A DNA stretch of 64,000 nt from Pteria penguin (lineage: Eukaryota; Mollusca; Bivalvia; Pterioida; Pteriidae), in NCBI GenBank assembly GCA_035048485.1, contig CM068587.1:29654534-29718533 (forward strand), written 5' to 3'. Below, piece by piece: positions 1 through 12,065 of this stretch. Both the position numbers and the translations under genes were made by a program. Positions within the stretch are counted from its first letter, which is position 1. Each line of letters starts with the position of its first letter. The notes beneath the pieces are model-generated. The model was not told the origin of the DNA. It did no database searches and saw only the letters and a list, made by a program, of their open reading frames with translations.

Positions 1-1972
1 TTTCACCTTGACAATGACCTTCAGGCTAAAAATAACTTTTTTGACTTTAGTTGGAGCGTTAGTGTTTCACAAACACAGCTTGTTTTTAACAAAATGTAGA
101 TTATATTAGATGAATTTAACCATCTTTTGGATAAAGGATATTTTATCGTATTTAATTTGCTGGAATTTTGTAAACAATGAGAAAGAATTGCTTAGCAACT
201 GAACCAGTGTATGATTGAATTTGTGGATGTGTTTTGTTTTGTGTTTTTTTTTTTGCGATGATTTTTATTTATTCATCTATTTTATTATTATTATTATTAT
301 TCTGTTAGTTCCTTGTTTTGTTTTGGTTTTTTTTTCTTGAGAGAGTAGGAGGTATCTTGGATTTTTTATTGTTGTTTGTATTGGTTTTTATTTCTAATCT
401 ATTTTATTTTGTATTACAATTTTTGTTTTTTTTTTTTATTTTTTATTTTCTTTGTCTTTTTGTTTGTTTGTTTGGGTTTTTTTTTGGTTTATTTTTTGGG
501 GTTTTTTTTTTGTTTGGGGGGGGGATGTTGTTTTGTTTGGTTGGTTGGGTTTTTGGGGGGGGGTATTTCATTTTATTATTATTTTTTTGTGTGTGTTATT
601 TATCATTTTTGTTTTTTGGGGGTTTTTTTGGGTTTTTTTGTTTTGGTTTTTTTTATTTATTTATTTATTATTTTATTTTTTAAGCTAATACGTATATTAT
701 TTTGAGTTTATATATGATGTTTGATTATCTTTTAGATAAGTATAATATCGTACCATTGAGTATACTAGGTTTTTGAAAAATAGTGGAAACAGTGCATGAT
801 TTCGACTCATTTTAAAAAATCTTAATTTGGAAAACGCAAATGAGTATTTTCTCAGTGTATGCATGATATGTGACAATTTAAAAAAAAAAAAGAAGTTTAA
901 TACCATTGAAGAAGATTGATTTTGGCATGGCTTCATATATATAGTCGAACTTTTATAGCTTGAAGTGTAAGAAAATTCGAAATTACTTCTAATTTCAGTA
1001 GGTTAGAGTTATCGGTATGTTCCTTTTGTAAATGAAATTAATACTAGTAGAAAGTTGCCGTGACCACATTATTATTTCGAATTTTCGATCTTAAGACGTC
1101 CAAGTTATCGAAGTTCGCCCCATACATGCAAGTTTCAAAGGAATTGCTTTGAAGAGTATTTGACAAAGGTCCCATAGATGTAGCTAGCTCTAGGGATGTG
1201 GGTTTAGCACTTTGCGTGACCTAATGCATATTTATGTTAGAATAGTTCAAAAAGCTATTTACCACCAACTGTACTGAAATTGTATACAGCTTCTTACATG
1301 TACCAAGGTCATACCATACAAATGTTCTCGAAAGTGACTCTATCTGTTAAAAATATCTCGATGTAATCTGCCATATTAGTTATGACTATCCTCAAAGAGT
1401 CGAATGTATATCAGCATAATCCGAGGACCGTTTTACCTTGATTACTGTCGGTTGATAGGATTGTTCACACAAGCCAAACTACAGCAAGCTGCTATATAGA
1501 TCTATCACGCTATCTATCTCAAATTCCCTAATTGACAGGAGTTAATCAAAGACAGCGAATTCGCTACAAGGTTATCGCAATTCAAACCTCGTCTGCAATT
1601 TGTCAATTGAAGAAAATCCGGTAATAATGTAGCGACTGTTTATGATGTGAGACCTTTCACCGGGGACATTATATACTGGATTCCCTTCAGTAATTGATGA
1701 TGAATCAATACCGGGTTACCATATCACGCTGTCGTCTCCTCAAGGTTTTTACTTGTAAGCTGAGCGTTTAATTCTTCAAGATAAAATTCACCTGAACTGG
1801 GGGCACCTGCCAGATTAACATGTACGATCGTGTTGGTGGGACCGCAGAATTAAAAAACCATAACATAGGCATAGAAACACCCCCTCCCCCAATAAAAGGG
1901 GCGAGGGAAGGCAAAACCTATATTATCTATTTTGGTAGCCAGAGCGGACGTTCTCCGTTTCCCATGCCTCAG
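1..1972. other. No gene seen; repeat fragment and T/G-rich tract
   Basis: Bases 1-91 match the 3' part of the dispersed repeat at 30962-31236 (GACAATGACCTTCAGGCTAA, then GTGTTTCACAAACACAG). A T/G-rich tract occupies 229-680. The rest of this stretch, about 700-1970, is AT-rich with no exon-like open frame or repeat that I can recognise. Confidence 0.6.
229..680 (+). repeat. T/G-rich, C- and A-poor low-complexity tract
   Basis: About 450 bp made almost only of T and G, with T runs of 7-9 and G runs up to 9. All three plus frames stay open here and would give nonsense Phe/Leu/Gly proteins; these are not genes. Confidence 0.9.
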
Positions 1973-2870
1973 CAGGACATTCCGTATGAAATATTCTTAG
2001 TCAGGACACCCTGTAAAATATTCATAGTCAGGACACCCTGTAAAACATTTCTAGTCAGGACACTTTATATAAAACAGCTATAGTCAGAACACTTTATATA
2101 AAACACTCCTACATGTAGCAAGGACACGTTATATAAAACATTCCTAGTCAAGATACTTTATATAAAACATTTGTAGTCAGGACACTTTATATAAAACACT
2201 CCTAGTCAGGACATGTTATATAAAACATTCCTGGTCAAGATACTTTATATAAAACATTCCTACTGTCCGCGCCACTCACTTTGTAAACCGAAAAATCTGG
2301 ATTTTCACTTATTTATTTTTAAAGTAGTTTTACAAAATTAATATCAATCGACAGATCTTTTTAGTCGTAACTTTTGGTTTATGTTATATGTTTCTACGAA
2401 GAAGCATTCGTATTTTACAGGGAAAAAATCATTTTAGGTAGGGCGTTTTCTATGTTAATTTTGACGTGACGTCGCCGATGTTTAACATTGAGTCTATGGG
2501 AAACTTGGCGACGTCACGTCAAAATTTAACATGGAAATCGCCCTATCTAAAATTATTTTTTTTTCTATAAAATATGAACGCTTCTTCATACAAACATATA
2601 GCATACACCAAACGTTACGACTAAACAAGATCTATCGAATGGTTTTGCCTTTTTGAAATTATTCTGAAGATGAATAACTGAAAATCCAGATTTTCCAGTT
2701 TCCAGAGTGAGTGGCGCGGACAGTAGTCAAGATACTTTAAATAACACATTCATAGTCAGGGAACGTTATACAAAACATTCTTAGTCAGGATACTTTATAT
2801 AAAACATTCTTAGTCAGGATACTTTATATAAAACATTCATAGTAAAGACACATGATATAAAACACTCATA
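1973..2870. repeat. 29-bp minisatellite, split by a MITE
   Basis: Units like AAAACATTCCTAGTCAAGAT plus ACTTTATAT are repeated about 10 times before and 5 times after the fold-back element at 2263-2723. Units vary at GACA/GATA and CTT/CAT. Confidence 0.9.
2263..2723. mobile_element. Fold-back MITE with TA target duplication
   Basis: A 461-bp element that is an imperfect palindrome over its full length. It starts CTGTCCGCGCCACTCACT and ends AGTGAGTGGCGCGGACAG, with an inner arm pair ATTTTGACGTGACGTCGCC / GGCGACGTCACGTCAAAAT around a loop of about 30 bp. It is flanked by TA at 2261-2262 and 2724-2725. Removing the element and one TA restores a normal 29-bp unit, so the TA duplication is certain. 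A TA duplication suggests Tc1/mariner-type mobilisation; no transposase is encoded. Confidence 0.93.
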
Positions 2871-3751
2871 ACACCCACTTTACCCTCCGTTTACCAGATT
2901 AATAAGCTGAATGCCCGTAAATGTCGGTGTCACAGACGCAATCAGTCATTTAATTTATAGTCATCTGACATCTCTCTAGAACGTATAGACGGTACACGAA
3001 ATTACTTATCTATCCAAAATCGAGCAGCCAATACACATGGTACAAGTTTCTAATTATTGTTTTACACCGAACTCTACCTTGTTTGCGTATGAAATGACAG
3101 CTACGCCAATGTATGCTATGGGTGAAATCTTAAAGTTTATCGCCCACTTTTGGCACCTACCTTATGTAAGAAGAATATATGAATACAGTAGTTTATAGAG
3201 TCTAATATATTTTTATGAAAATGTTTAGAAATTTTCTTTAGGTACGTCATACATGACACCTAAGGTAAAACCACTGTCAAGTTGGAATTCAATTTATATT
3301 TGAGGCATGTGGAAAGGTGTGTCCGTGTACTTCCTGAAGGTCAGTCGTTATCATTTAGAACTATCGGTATATCTACCGAAGCAGGTTCGTCGGAACGGAA
3401 TTCATATAGGGGTGTGGAACTGAACCTTAAAAAATTAATTCTGACGAAAAAAAAATGTAATAGTAAATGAAAATAAAATAAAATGAAAAAAAAAACTTGC
3501 ATATCGTTGTGTTTGTAGCTTTATGGCAAGTAGCTTTGCTTTTTGAATGAAATGATGTATTTGTAACATACATACCCTCACGGTCGTATACTTGTAAGCT
3601 CAAGTCAGTAATGACAGTAGAGTATATTATGTTGCTACTCAGGAAAGGGAATTTGGTAATACTAAAACTGAAATCGTCACGTGAAGGGAAACTATCCAAG
3701 TCAACTGATTATTTATCAGGAAGGTCGATGAAGGACAAAATGATCTTCAGT

Positions 3752-3813
3752 CCAGAGGGCGCTCTCATGGGCATGCTGCTCTCGTGTTGATATTTCTCGA
3801 GAGCGTCCTCTGG
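3752..3813. repeat. 15-bp inverted repeat
   Basis: CCAGAGGGCGCTCTC at 3752-3766 pairs with GAGAGCGTCCTCTGG at 3799-3813 with one mismatch. It may be a worn MITE or a short hairpin; no target duplication is evident. Confidence 0.6.
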
Positions 3814-4721
3814 TAGACATTGAGGGAAATTGAATATTTACAAAATTGATGCAATATAGCAGCACCTTGGCGAACACAAAGTAGATCAAGGGCTATGGTC
3901 CTGTATTAGCTGTTTTGTCAATAAAAAAAAGCAGAGAGATATACTATATCTATGCGAATAACAGTAAGATTTTACCATGCCCGGTGGATAAAAGGAGGTA
4001 GAACTTCACACAAGACCTTTAAACATAACTACTGATACAATGGTACAGACGCTATCACTACCACTGCAGTTGGTATATAACATTTCCCGGGTTTTTTTTT
4101 TTTTTTTTGACGTCACAAAAAGAAACAATTTGATTATCTTGCGAGACCAGAGATGATTTTGTCAATCTAAACGTCAGTACGGCAGTAATCGTGAAAGGCT
4201 CTATTGTGGTCCTAACATCAAAGTAGAACCACATCTTACGGTTAACTCTGCGCAACATATTTTAAGAGCAGAGTTGAGGTTTAGAAAATGTTTGTGAAGT
4301 CAGGAATTAGCGCAGTTCTGATGTCGTTCTTTGTATCTTTAAATACATGTGGGTCAGTGTAGTCATGAATTGATGCACAAGTATAGTGGTAACTCCACTC
4401 CATATAAATAAAGATAAATCAAGTGCATGTGCAATACAGTCACAAAAAGTACTTCTGACAGCATCATGCGATATTAGAATCGAATCCGCATCCCTCTGAG
4501 GCAATTTCGCTAAGCACTCAGTCACAATGGGGTCTGAAAGATCACTGGTACTTGGTGCAGTTTAATACAATAATGTACCCCTCCCTGAAGCGTTGATAAT
4601 TTGATAAGTTTCCAACAATTGAGAATGTAAAAGTAACAATAGTAAGTCGAAAGGGGTAAGTTATTGCAATTAATGTGTAACATGAATAGAAATATATCAT
4701 ATATCGATATTTTACTTTGCT

Positions 4722-4810
4722 TTCAATAATTTTTCAGTTATATCGTGCCATGGAAACAGGAGGTAACCAACTTCTAAAGTGCTAGCGCAATCCGATGATT
4801 AAACCCAGAC
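4722..4810 (-). repeat. tRNA-derived SINE, second family, tail fragment
   Basis: The stretch AATTTTTCAGTTATATCG, TGCCATGGAAACAGGAGG and TAACCAACTTC matches the copies at 5436, 20383 and 40530. The tRNA head is mostly missing. Confidence 0.6.
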
Positions 4811-5435
4811 CAACTGCGTAGGACATCACCAAGAATATATGTATGTAATAAGTTATTTTAGACAAAAAGTACAGACAAAAGGCACAAGAGTACAATTCTA
4901 ACAATATTTAATAACTGCATAGAAATCGATAACTTTATCACAGAATTCGTAAATCACAACCCGGAAATACTGTTTCCCGGCGTAGTGAATTCCACTCGGC
5001 TAATTCCGTATAAGTACGGACTCAGATTCAGAGGAAACGCCGGACAAAGCAAATATCTCCGATTATCACAGTCTCATGGTCGTCTTTAGTAACAATAACG
5101 TATATAATATATATTGATAAAAATATGGATATAAATAACAACCTGTTTGCAATCAATATACAAGTAAACAAATGGAGTCTTAAACATTGAAATCTGATGG
5201 TCACAAATGAACTTTGCGAAATGTAAACCTATGATTTTCATAGACTGAAATGAATTGAATATATAGGGTGTATTTCATAAAAGTACTTATGGTAATAAAT
5301 AATGGACAGAATGGGTATCTACAGTGTGGTATGAAAAAAAAATATGTACCAGTGTTATCTAACATAATAACATATATCACTTTTATCAAAGACAAATGTG
5401 GGACGTATGTGACCCGCACTTCGTACCGGTTTCAG

Positions 5436-5556
5436 AAGTTGGTTGGTTGATTGGTGTTTTACGTCGCTTTTAACAATTTTTCAGTTATATCGCGACATGG
5501 ACGCAGGGTCGTCGGCGCCGCAAGCCAAGTGCTTAACCACTACATCAGCTTGCCCC
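5436..5556 (-). repeat. tRNA-derived SINE, second family, internally deleted
   Basis: The plus strand reads GGTTGGTTGATTGGTGTTTT, ACGTCGCTTTTAACA, then GGCGCCGCAAGCCAAGTGCT and TAACCACTACATCAGC. Read on minus, this is a tRNA-like head (A box ...GTAGTGGTTAAGC) followed by the family tail. About 50 bp, including the B box, is missing compared with the copy at 40530. Confidence 0.75.
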
Positions 5557-6646
5557 TCGGTTTCATATGAAATAAGTACACCACCATACATGATATAAAT
5601 CGACACGTATGTGTAAGAGCGTTTGCCTGATGAGAATGACATGATTATGAAATGCATGTATAAAATACCCAATACATGACAAGAATTCAAAGTGTATAAA
5701 ATAAGAAGAAGACTTTAGTTGTAACTTCATATATGAAAAAGAAATTTATAGCTGACATTTCTATAACATAACTGCGAGCGACTTGTAAATGTTTTAAATA
5801 CGGTAATTCTGCTGACGTTATTATTAGAAATATCAAAGATTCCTTCAACATTACAAAATATGCTAAAGAATTTAAGGTATAAATTTCGTCAACAGAAAGA
5901 ACATGGATGGAAATCTGCTGTAAGAGGTCAATACACAAATAAGATATCAATTGTATAAACTGGTATTGACCCCGGTATAAATTTGTAATTCAAATATTCG
6001 GAAACTTGACAAAGATCCAACGTTTTCTTTACAAATAAGATAAAAGCCTATTTTCAATTTTAAAGGGATCAACTTGTTAATCATAAAACGCGATAAATAA
6101 AAGCACAGCAGGCGACTTTTTCCTCATAGATGTTTGGAATTAGGCGTTCAATGTTGCACTCAGGCCCGTAATTCTGTCACGCGAACTCTACATGCGAATG
6201 ATTTAGGTGATAAAACATTCAGTGTTAAGGAATTAATGAGCGAGCGTCAGTTTGGCTAAATTTGCGCTAAAACAACAATTTACATATCACATTTACCATA
6301 CCGTTGTGCATAAACGATTTTTTGAAATATACTATTAGCATAATTGTCATTACAGAATAATCCAATTTAAACTACATCAAATGGATTGAGATAAATTGGA
6401 AAATAACATGAATAATAGTTACAACATAAGTAAAAACATAAATGCTTTATCTGTACATACGTAGTGGAAACAACGTAAGGAATATCAAAGTAAAGTAAAA
6501 AAAAAAAAGTTTCAAAATCTTCACTGTAAAACAAGTTAGCCCGAAAAGAATTAACAAATCACCAAATCAGAAAGTCAATGCTGCCACGTCAAATAAAAGA
6601 AAAATGTTGTTGGATACCAATGAACAGGAGAGAGTTTTCACGTTAT

Positions 6647-6841
6647 TAATTCTGTGTCCGTCATTGTGTACATGGTCTATCTATAATTCCGTGTCCGTCA
6701 TTGTGTACATGGTCATTCTATAATTCCGTGTCCGTCATAGTGTACATCGGCCATCTATAATTCTGTGTCCGTCATTGTGTACATCGGCTACCGGTATCTA
6801 TAATTCCGTTTCAGTCACTGGGTCCATCAGCTGCATGACCA
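6647..6841 (-). repeat. Tandem array of the gene's last coding bases
   Basis: Five units (6647-6683, 6684-6720, 6721-6757, 6758-6800 and 6801-6841), three of exactly 37 bp, run through the stop codon into the 3' UTR. The unit at 6801-6841 is the C-terminal coding sequence itself. The others are diverged copies that keep an ACGGAATTATAG-like core carrying the stop codon. Confidence 0.8.
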
Positions 6842-6899
6842 GGTCAAACGACGTAGGTGGTATCTCGCTTATCCAGCATTTGTTAGCAATATCCACAAT
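6798..6899 (-). CDS. Pseudokinase last exon (kinase subdomain XI and stop)
   Basis: This 102-bp exon follows acceptor AATTGATTCAG in phase 0. It encodes IVDIANKCWISEIPPTSFDL and 13 further residues, ending in TAG. The KCW and PTSF positions match the CW...RPSF signature of kinase subdomain XI, which makes the link to the upstream giant exon convincing although the intron is 1 kb and full of repeats. Its terminal 41 bases are the first unit of the tandem array in the 3' UTR. Confidence 0.8.
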   Translation of the reverse strand: MVDIANKCWISEIPPTSFDLVMQLMDPVTETEL

Positions 6900-6911
6900 C
6901 TGAATCAATTC

Positions 6912-6969
<58 letters not shown>

Positions 6970-9900
6970 GCGCTTTATATCATTATATTTTGAAAATAAT
7001 GATTATTTAGTAAATAAATCATCATTAATCGAGACCATTAGACACACAGTATGGATATACCACGTATGGATATCGCAATGGAATTCATTTCTGTGGAACT
7101 AGGTGCGAATCTTGTTGTGGGCTTGTATTTTTCTAGGATGATTTTACTATCTTCTACCTTCCTATCCGTCCTTCGCAGACAGTATAACGGGCTGCCCCAT
7201 ACCACGTTGGCACGTAAAAAGTCATCTAAAATTTTATTGATAATAAAGGGAAATCTATATAAGAGAAAAAATGTAGATAGGAAACTAGACCGCGTCTCCT
7301 TTAAAGTGGGCGAATATATTAAAGGCAGTAAACTAGATGAGCTCTCTGTTACGGATTCCACTAGTCTGAAACGTCACTGATCCCTACGTTTCAAGTAACA
7401 GATTTTCCGTGAACGTTATAGGTTTCTTATTACTCAATGCAGTAGAAGGAGGGACCTGTATAGTCGGCACTATACCACAGCAATAAAAGGGAAATTTCAA
7501 CAGAAGGAAACACTGTTTACCATCCTCTATTTCTTCTGTCATTTTTTACTTATACCACGTATGGATATCGCAATGGAATTCATTTCTGTGGAACTGGGTT
7601 CGAATCTTGTTGTGGGCTTGTATTTTTCTAGGATGATTTTACTATCTTCTAACTTCCTATCCGTCCTTCGGAGACAGTCTAACGGGCTGCCCCATACCAC
7701 GTTGGCAAGTAAAAAGTCCCTCGCTGGTTCGGGTGGGTCTGTAGCATAGACCAGAATTAGAAAGCAATGCACCAGGCAGGTTCCGCCACCGTACAAGTAC
7801 AATGATCTGTGAATGGTGTAAAACGGCAACAAAACAAAAATTGGTTATATGTTGTAACTGAACCGAGAAGCAATTAATATATACACATTGTATAATATAA
7901 ATATTTACCTGACTTCCAATATTTCCGAGTTGTCCTCCTTGAAATAATTTGGCCTTGAGCATGTCTAATCCCTCGGGTGTCGCTGGAAGGAGATCGCTAA
8001 ACGATACCAAATGCAATGATGACGTCAAACGTCGACACTTTTCCACATGCGTATCATTCATACCAACAAGTAGCGGCACGTCAATGTCTGTCGGAAAGTC
8101 CTGATCGGTCGGTTCATCCAGTGGTGACAATCCGTGCATAGGAAAGTCACTCATGGTGCGCAGAAGTTTACTATGTCCGGCTAAAAGAGGAGAATCAAAA
8201 TCCGGGTCCAGAAGCTGAGGTGGCTGGCCTTTTGTTTCTTGGTTGTGTGAGTAAATGCGGTCAATATAGAGTTCAGCGTCAAGCACCACTGCCGGCTGAT
8301 TGTGTGGCACCACTGATGGTGCCGTAGAGTTAACAACACTACTATTTTGAACACTGGTTGTTTCCGATTCCTCACTGGGCTGGTTTATCATTGCCACCTC
8401 ATTCTCGGAAACATTGAAGGAATCGTCGAGATTTGCTTTGGCATGCGACGGAGAGAGAAGATTCGGGTTAGGACGTGGTGACCTCTGTCCCGGGGAGGGA
8501 CTTGTGTCTTCGGGAATTTCTCGTATAATATCATCCAAGTTCAGTTTGTTAAGTTTAGGTTTGCGTTTCCTGTCATGTTTATCTTTTCTCGACTTTCTGT
8601 TGCCAGTGTTATAAGGTCCTCCAGTGCTTGCTGTGTCATTTTCTCTGTGGGATTTGAAGAAACCTTCCGATTCCAAGTGATGAAATAATTTCTCATCCTC
8701 AGGGTTTACCTCCTCTGCCTCATTCCCTCGTGACGTCATTGGAGTCGACTTGCTTTTCCGGTCAGTATCGTCTGCCGACACCTGTGATACCCTCATAGGA
8801 ACGCCCTTTTTAACGAGCTCTCTGTATCGTCTGCTCGCATCTATTGGATTACTAGCCATTACATTGGGTCCTCTTATCAGAGACGGTGTTTTGGGCCTTT
8901 GATTTGATGATGGAGTTTTAGGCCTTAGAGCCGTCAATTTTGGTCCTTGTTCCACAAGTTTCGGAGAAAAACATCTCATTTCTTCCTCTCTTTCAATATC
9001 TTTCGTATGATCTGGAGATGCAGACGACACTTCGATGATTCTTGACATACTTGAGGTCGGCCTTGTTTCTAGAGCGTCATTGAGTAATGTATCTTTATCT
9101 GGAAGATATTCCACATCAAGTTCCGGAGAGTCATTCTCAGGAAGGCATTTTTCTTGAGGTACACCAGAGTTTATACCCGTCAAACAAAACGCCTTTTCCG
9201 ATAAATGAAAGTTTGACGAGGGGATCGACACCGTCGACACGGCTTCTGCTTTCTGAAGATTGTTCATCTTCTTTACTTGCTTTAAAGTGTCTTTTCCGTC
9301 ATGAAAAGCAGAATCATCCGACAGATACGTACTGCTGTGATGCCCGTGGACATCAGACGAAATATCACTTTCGCTGTCAAAGCCGCTGTCCACGATACCC
9401 TTCTTCTGCTGAACCAGTTTCCTGAGGTACGCTTCTTTGGCGGTAAACTCGACATCCGTCATCATCTCGTCCGTATCGGGATCGGCCTGTGAGGATAATG
9501 ACGTCAGCTCGCCACTCGTCAATGACACGTCACCACGGCGTACCCGCACACTCGATCCTATACTGCTGTAACTGTCATTACTACTAAAGCTAGAATACCG
9601 CTTCACCTCGGACTTGGAAAGCTTATCAGGAGGGAATTTTCTCTCTATTGCTTCTTTGCGATTCGCTGGAACATAAAGTCTACAACTTCCCTCTGAAAGA
9701 AACTGATCTTTAGACTGAGTATCACATTGCTCGGAAACGGTTTTGTCATTTATCACTTCATTGTCCATTTCCTGATCACGGTTAGATTGCACCTGGAGTT
9801 TTCGAACACTTGCTACCTTAACATCGATAATTTCATTGCGACTATTAGTCCTTTGCAATACAGACGGTCTTTGCCCCTTCCCACTCAGTGCTCGCACTAA

Positions 9901-12022
9901 TTTATTCCTGGCTTTTGATCTTATCCTTTCACTTTCCTCTCGTTCCAAAGCTATGGTTTTTAGAGCCTCCTCTGATGGAGGAGGTTGCGGAGCGGCATAA
10001 CTCTTTGCCGACTTTGTTTTCTTTTTTGTAGATTTCTTTTTCAACTCTTTTGTGGCTTCTGCCTGTTCCTCTTTTATTAGTTTTGCTTTAATTTTCTTTG
10101 GCGAATTTCCTTCCGTATGGACCTCTGAACACTCATGATGTCTATTACCGTCATCTTCCTCTTCTGTGCCCTCCATGATTTCCTGTAGACCGGAAGTAGT
10201 CCGATGTAGCACCTGCGTACCAGAGAATGTTCTATGTACAGGCTGAACTCCCCCTACTTGTCCTGCTCCTAAAGATGACCTGTGTTGAATAGGTAATAAT
10301 TTCTTCACATATTTCCCCTGTATTTCATCATAATAATCCACTAATTCGAAAGTCCTCGTCCCCGGCCCATCATTTTGCCAATATTGCCGAATATGCCGAG
10401 CACGATCTCTCGCGTTTAACATTTCGGAAATACTCGGATTTTTCCTTTCATCTAAAGAATTTGTCATGCCTGGCAGTTGATCTATAATGTTGTCTAATTC
10501 GTCACGTTCTACGTCTATTGTTTCTAGAGGAAGTGGTAAATTCGACCACAGCGATGACCGTGAGTCTGCGGACACAGTGTTCTTTAGGCCATTATGTCGA
10601 TATTCCATATCACTGCGTATACTCCATTGGTCACTTTTCTGTGACACAGTTCTATGAAGCGAACTTTCAGACATTAACGAATTCTTCGAGTCCTGTCTCA
10701 TTTTATGGCTCATTTTGAAACGATCACGCATTGTCTCAATTTCCTCGTCTGAGATTTCACTAGCAGAGCCCTCATTTTCATTTGAATGTTTAGGTTTGAA
10801 CGCGGACACAGTAGTTTCTGCTCCCGTCAAGTTTTTCAACAATGATACAGGTTTGCTCAGTAACTTCTTACTGTCCGTTTTCTTCAATGATTTAGATTTC
10901 CTAGGTGATGGCGGCACCACCTCAAATGCTTGTGATCCAGTGTCCTTGTGCTTGGATTTGGATTTCTTACTTTTTTCCTTCTTTTTATCGTTCACATTGG
11001 GAGACATTGGCCTCGAACTAGGTTCTGGTGATAAATTTCTATTAGAAATATGACCTTTTGAAATAGGAGAAAGGGCTCTTCCGGAATCAGGATGTTTATC
11101 GAATTCCGGGGTGTGACTTCTACCGTTATAGATTGTTTGTGTCGCGGGCGAGTCATTATGCCAGCGACTGAGGTCCGGGGAATGAGTTCGGGAGCGGTTA
11201 CTGCGTCTAGACTGAGCCGATAACGGTCTACTACCTGGAGAATGACTCCGACTTCTCCGTCTTTTCTCCTCTTCTATGAGTTCGTAGGGCGAATATATCA
11301 CATTGTTTCTCCTACTGATTTGTTGCTCTTCATAATCAGAGTCATCGGAATACCCCTCATTCACTACACCGCGCAGCCGACGTGTGCGACCGTCCGCATG
11401 AGCGGAAGGAATATTGTTCACCATAATGTTAGGATCGTCATGACAATCCCAGTCGTACTGCATGCTCAGAAAACGCCGTTCGCACATTTTAGACACGATC
11501 TCCAAAGCTATCAGAGCAAATGAACGTATATCTGGAAGAAAGAACTGTCGCTTCGTCACGGCAGTCGTGGAAGATTCTCCGCCGTTTTGTTGAAGAGACC
11601 CATAGATCTGAGTATCCTCAAAATCACCTATAGCTGCTCGCATCACCATGTTCTGTAACAGATACAGATATACAATGAGTTGTTTAGATTTTAAAACGTT
11701 GTAAACGTTTTCAGTCATATCTCGAGATGGAAGCGAAAGGTCAAAAAGTAGATCTAAAAGAATACAGACACAAAATGCGTGATTTTACATCGATGCCTTT
11801 ATATCTACTAGTGAATTGAATTCTACAACAGATCTTATTCAATATGATGTAAGTAAAGGAAAATACAAATCAACAGCACATTGTTATTTATGTGAGGAAC
11901 TTGCCCTTGATAAAAGCGACAGAAATACATGTAATCAATACCGCAGAACTTAATAACGCAGAATTACAGAGTAAAACAGAAATAAGCAAGAGATATATAT
12001 AGGGTACACGGCATGACTTGTA

Positions 12023-12065
<43 letters not shown>

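Larger units (their letters stand above)
2873..6646. other. Intergenic, no gene seen
   Basis: AT-rich sequence with a 15-bp inverted repeat, a T20 run near 4091, a weak tRNA-like stretch on the minus strand at 4299-4540 (B-box-like GGATTCGATTC) and two pieces of a minus-strand SINE (annotated separately). Further downstream parts of the pseudokinase 3' UTR would lie at the high end. Confidence 0.55.

Noticed and set aside
318..705. Hydrophobic open frames on plus
   Set aside because: T/G-only composition yields Phe/Leu/Gly in all frames; stops are rare because A is rare.
7657..7908. Continuation of the giant-exon reading frame to 7657
   Set aside because: The frame passes a strong CAG|GTAAAT donor and then runs into a SINE. 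Splicing to 6899 restores kinase subdomain XI in the right phase.
9087..9425. Plus-strand open frames opposite the giant exon
   Set aside because: They are antisense shadows of a clearly coding minus-strand exon.
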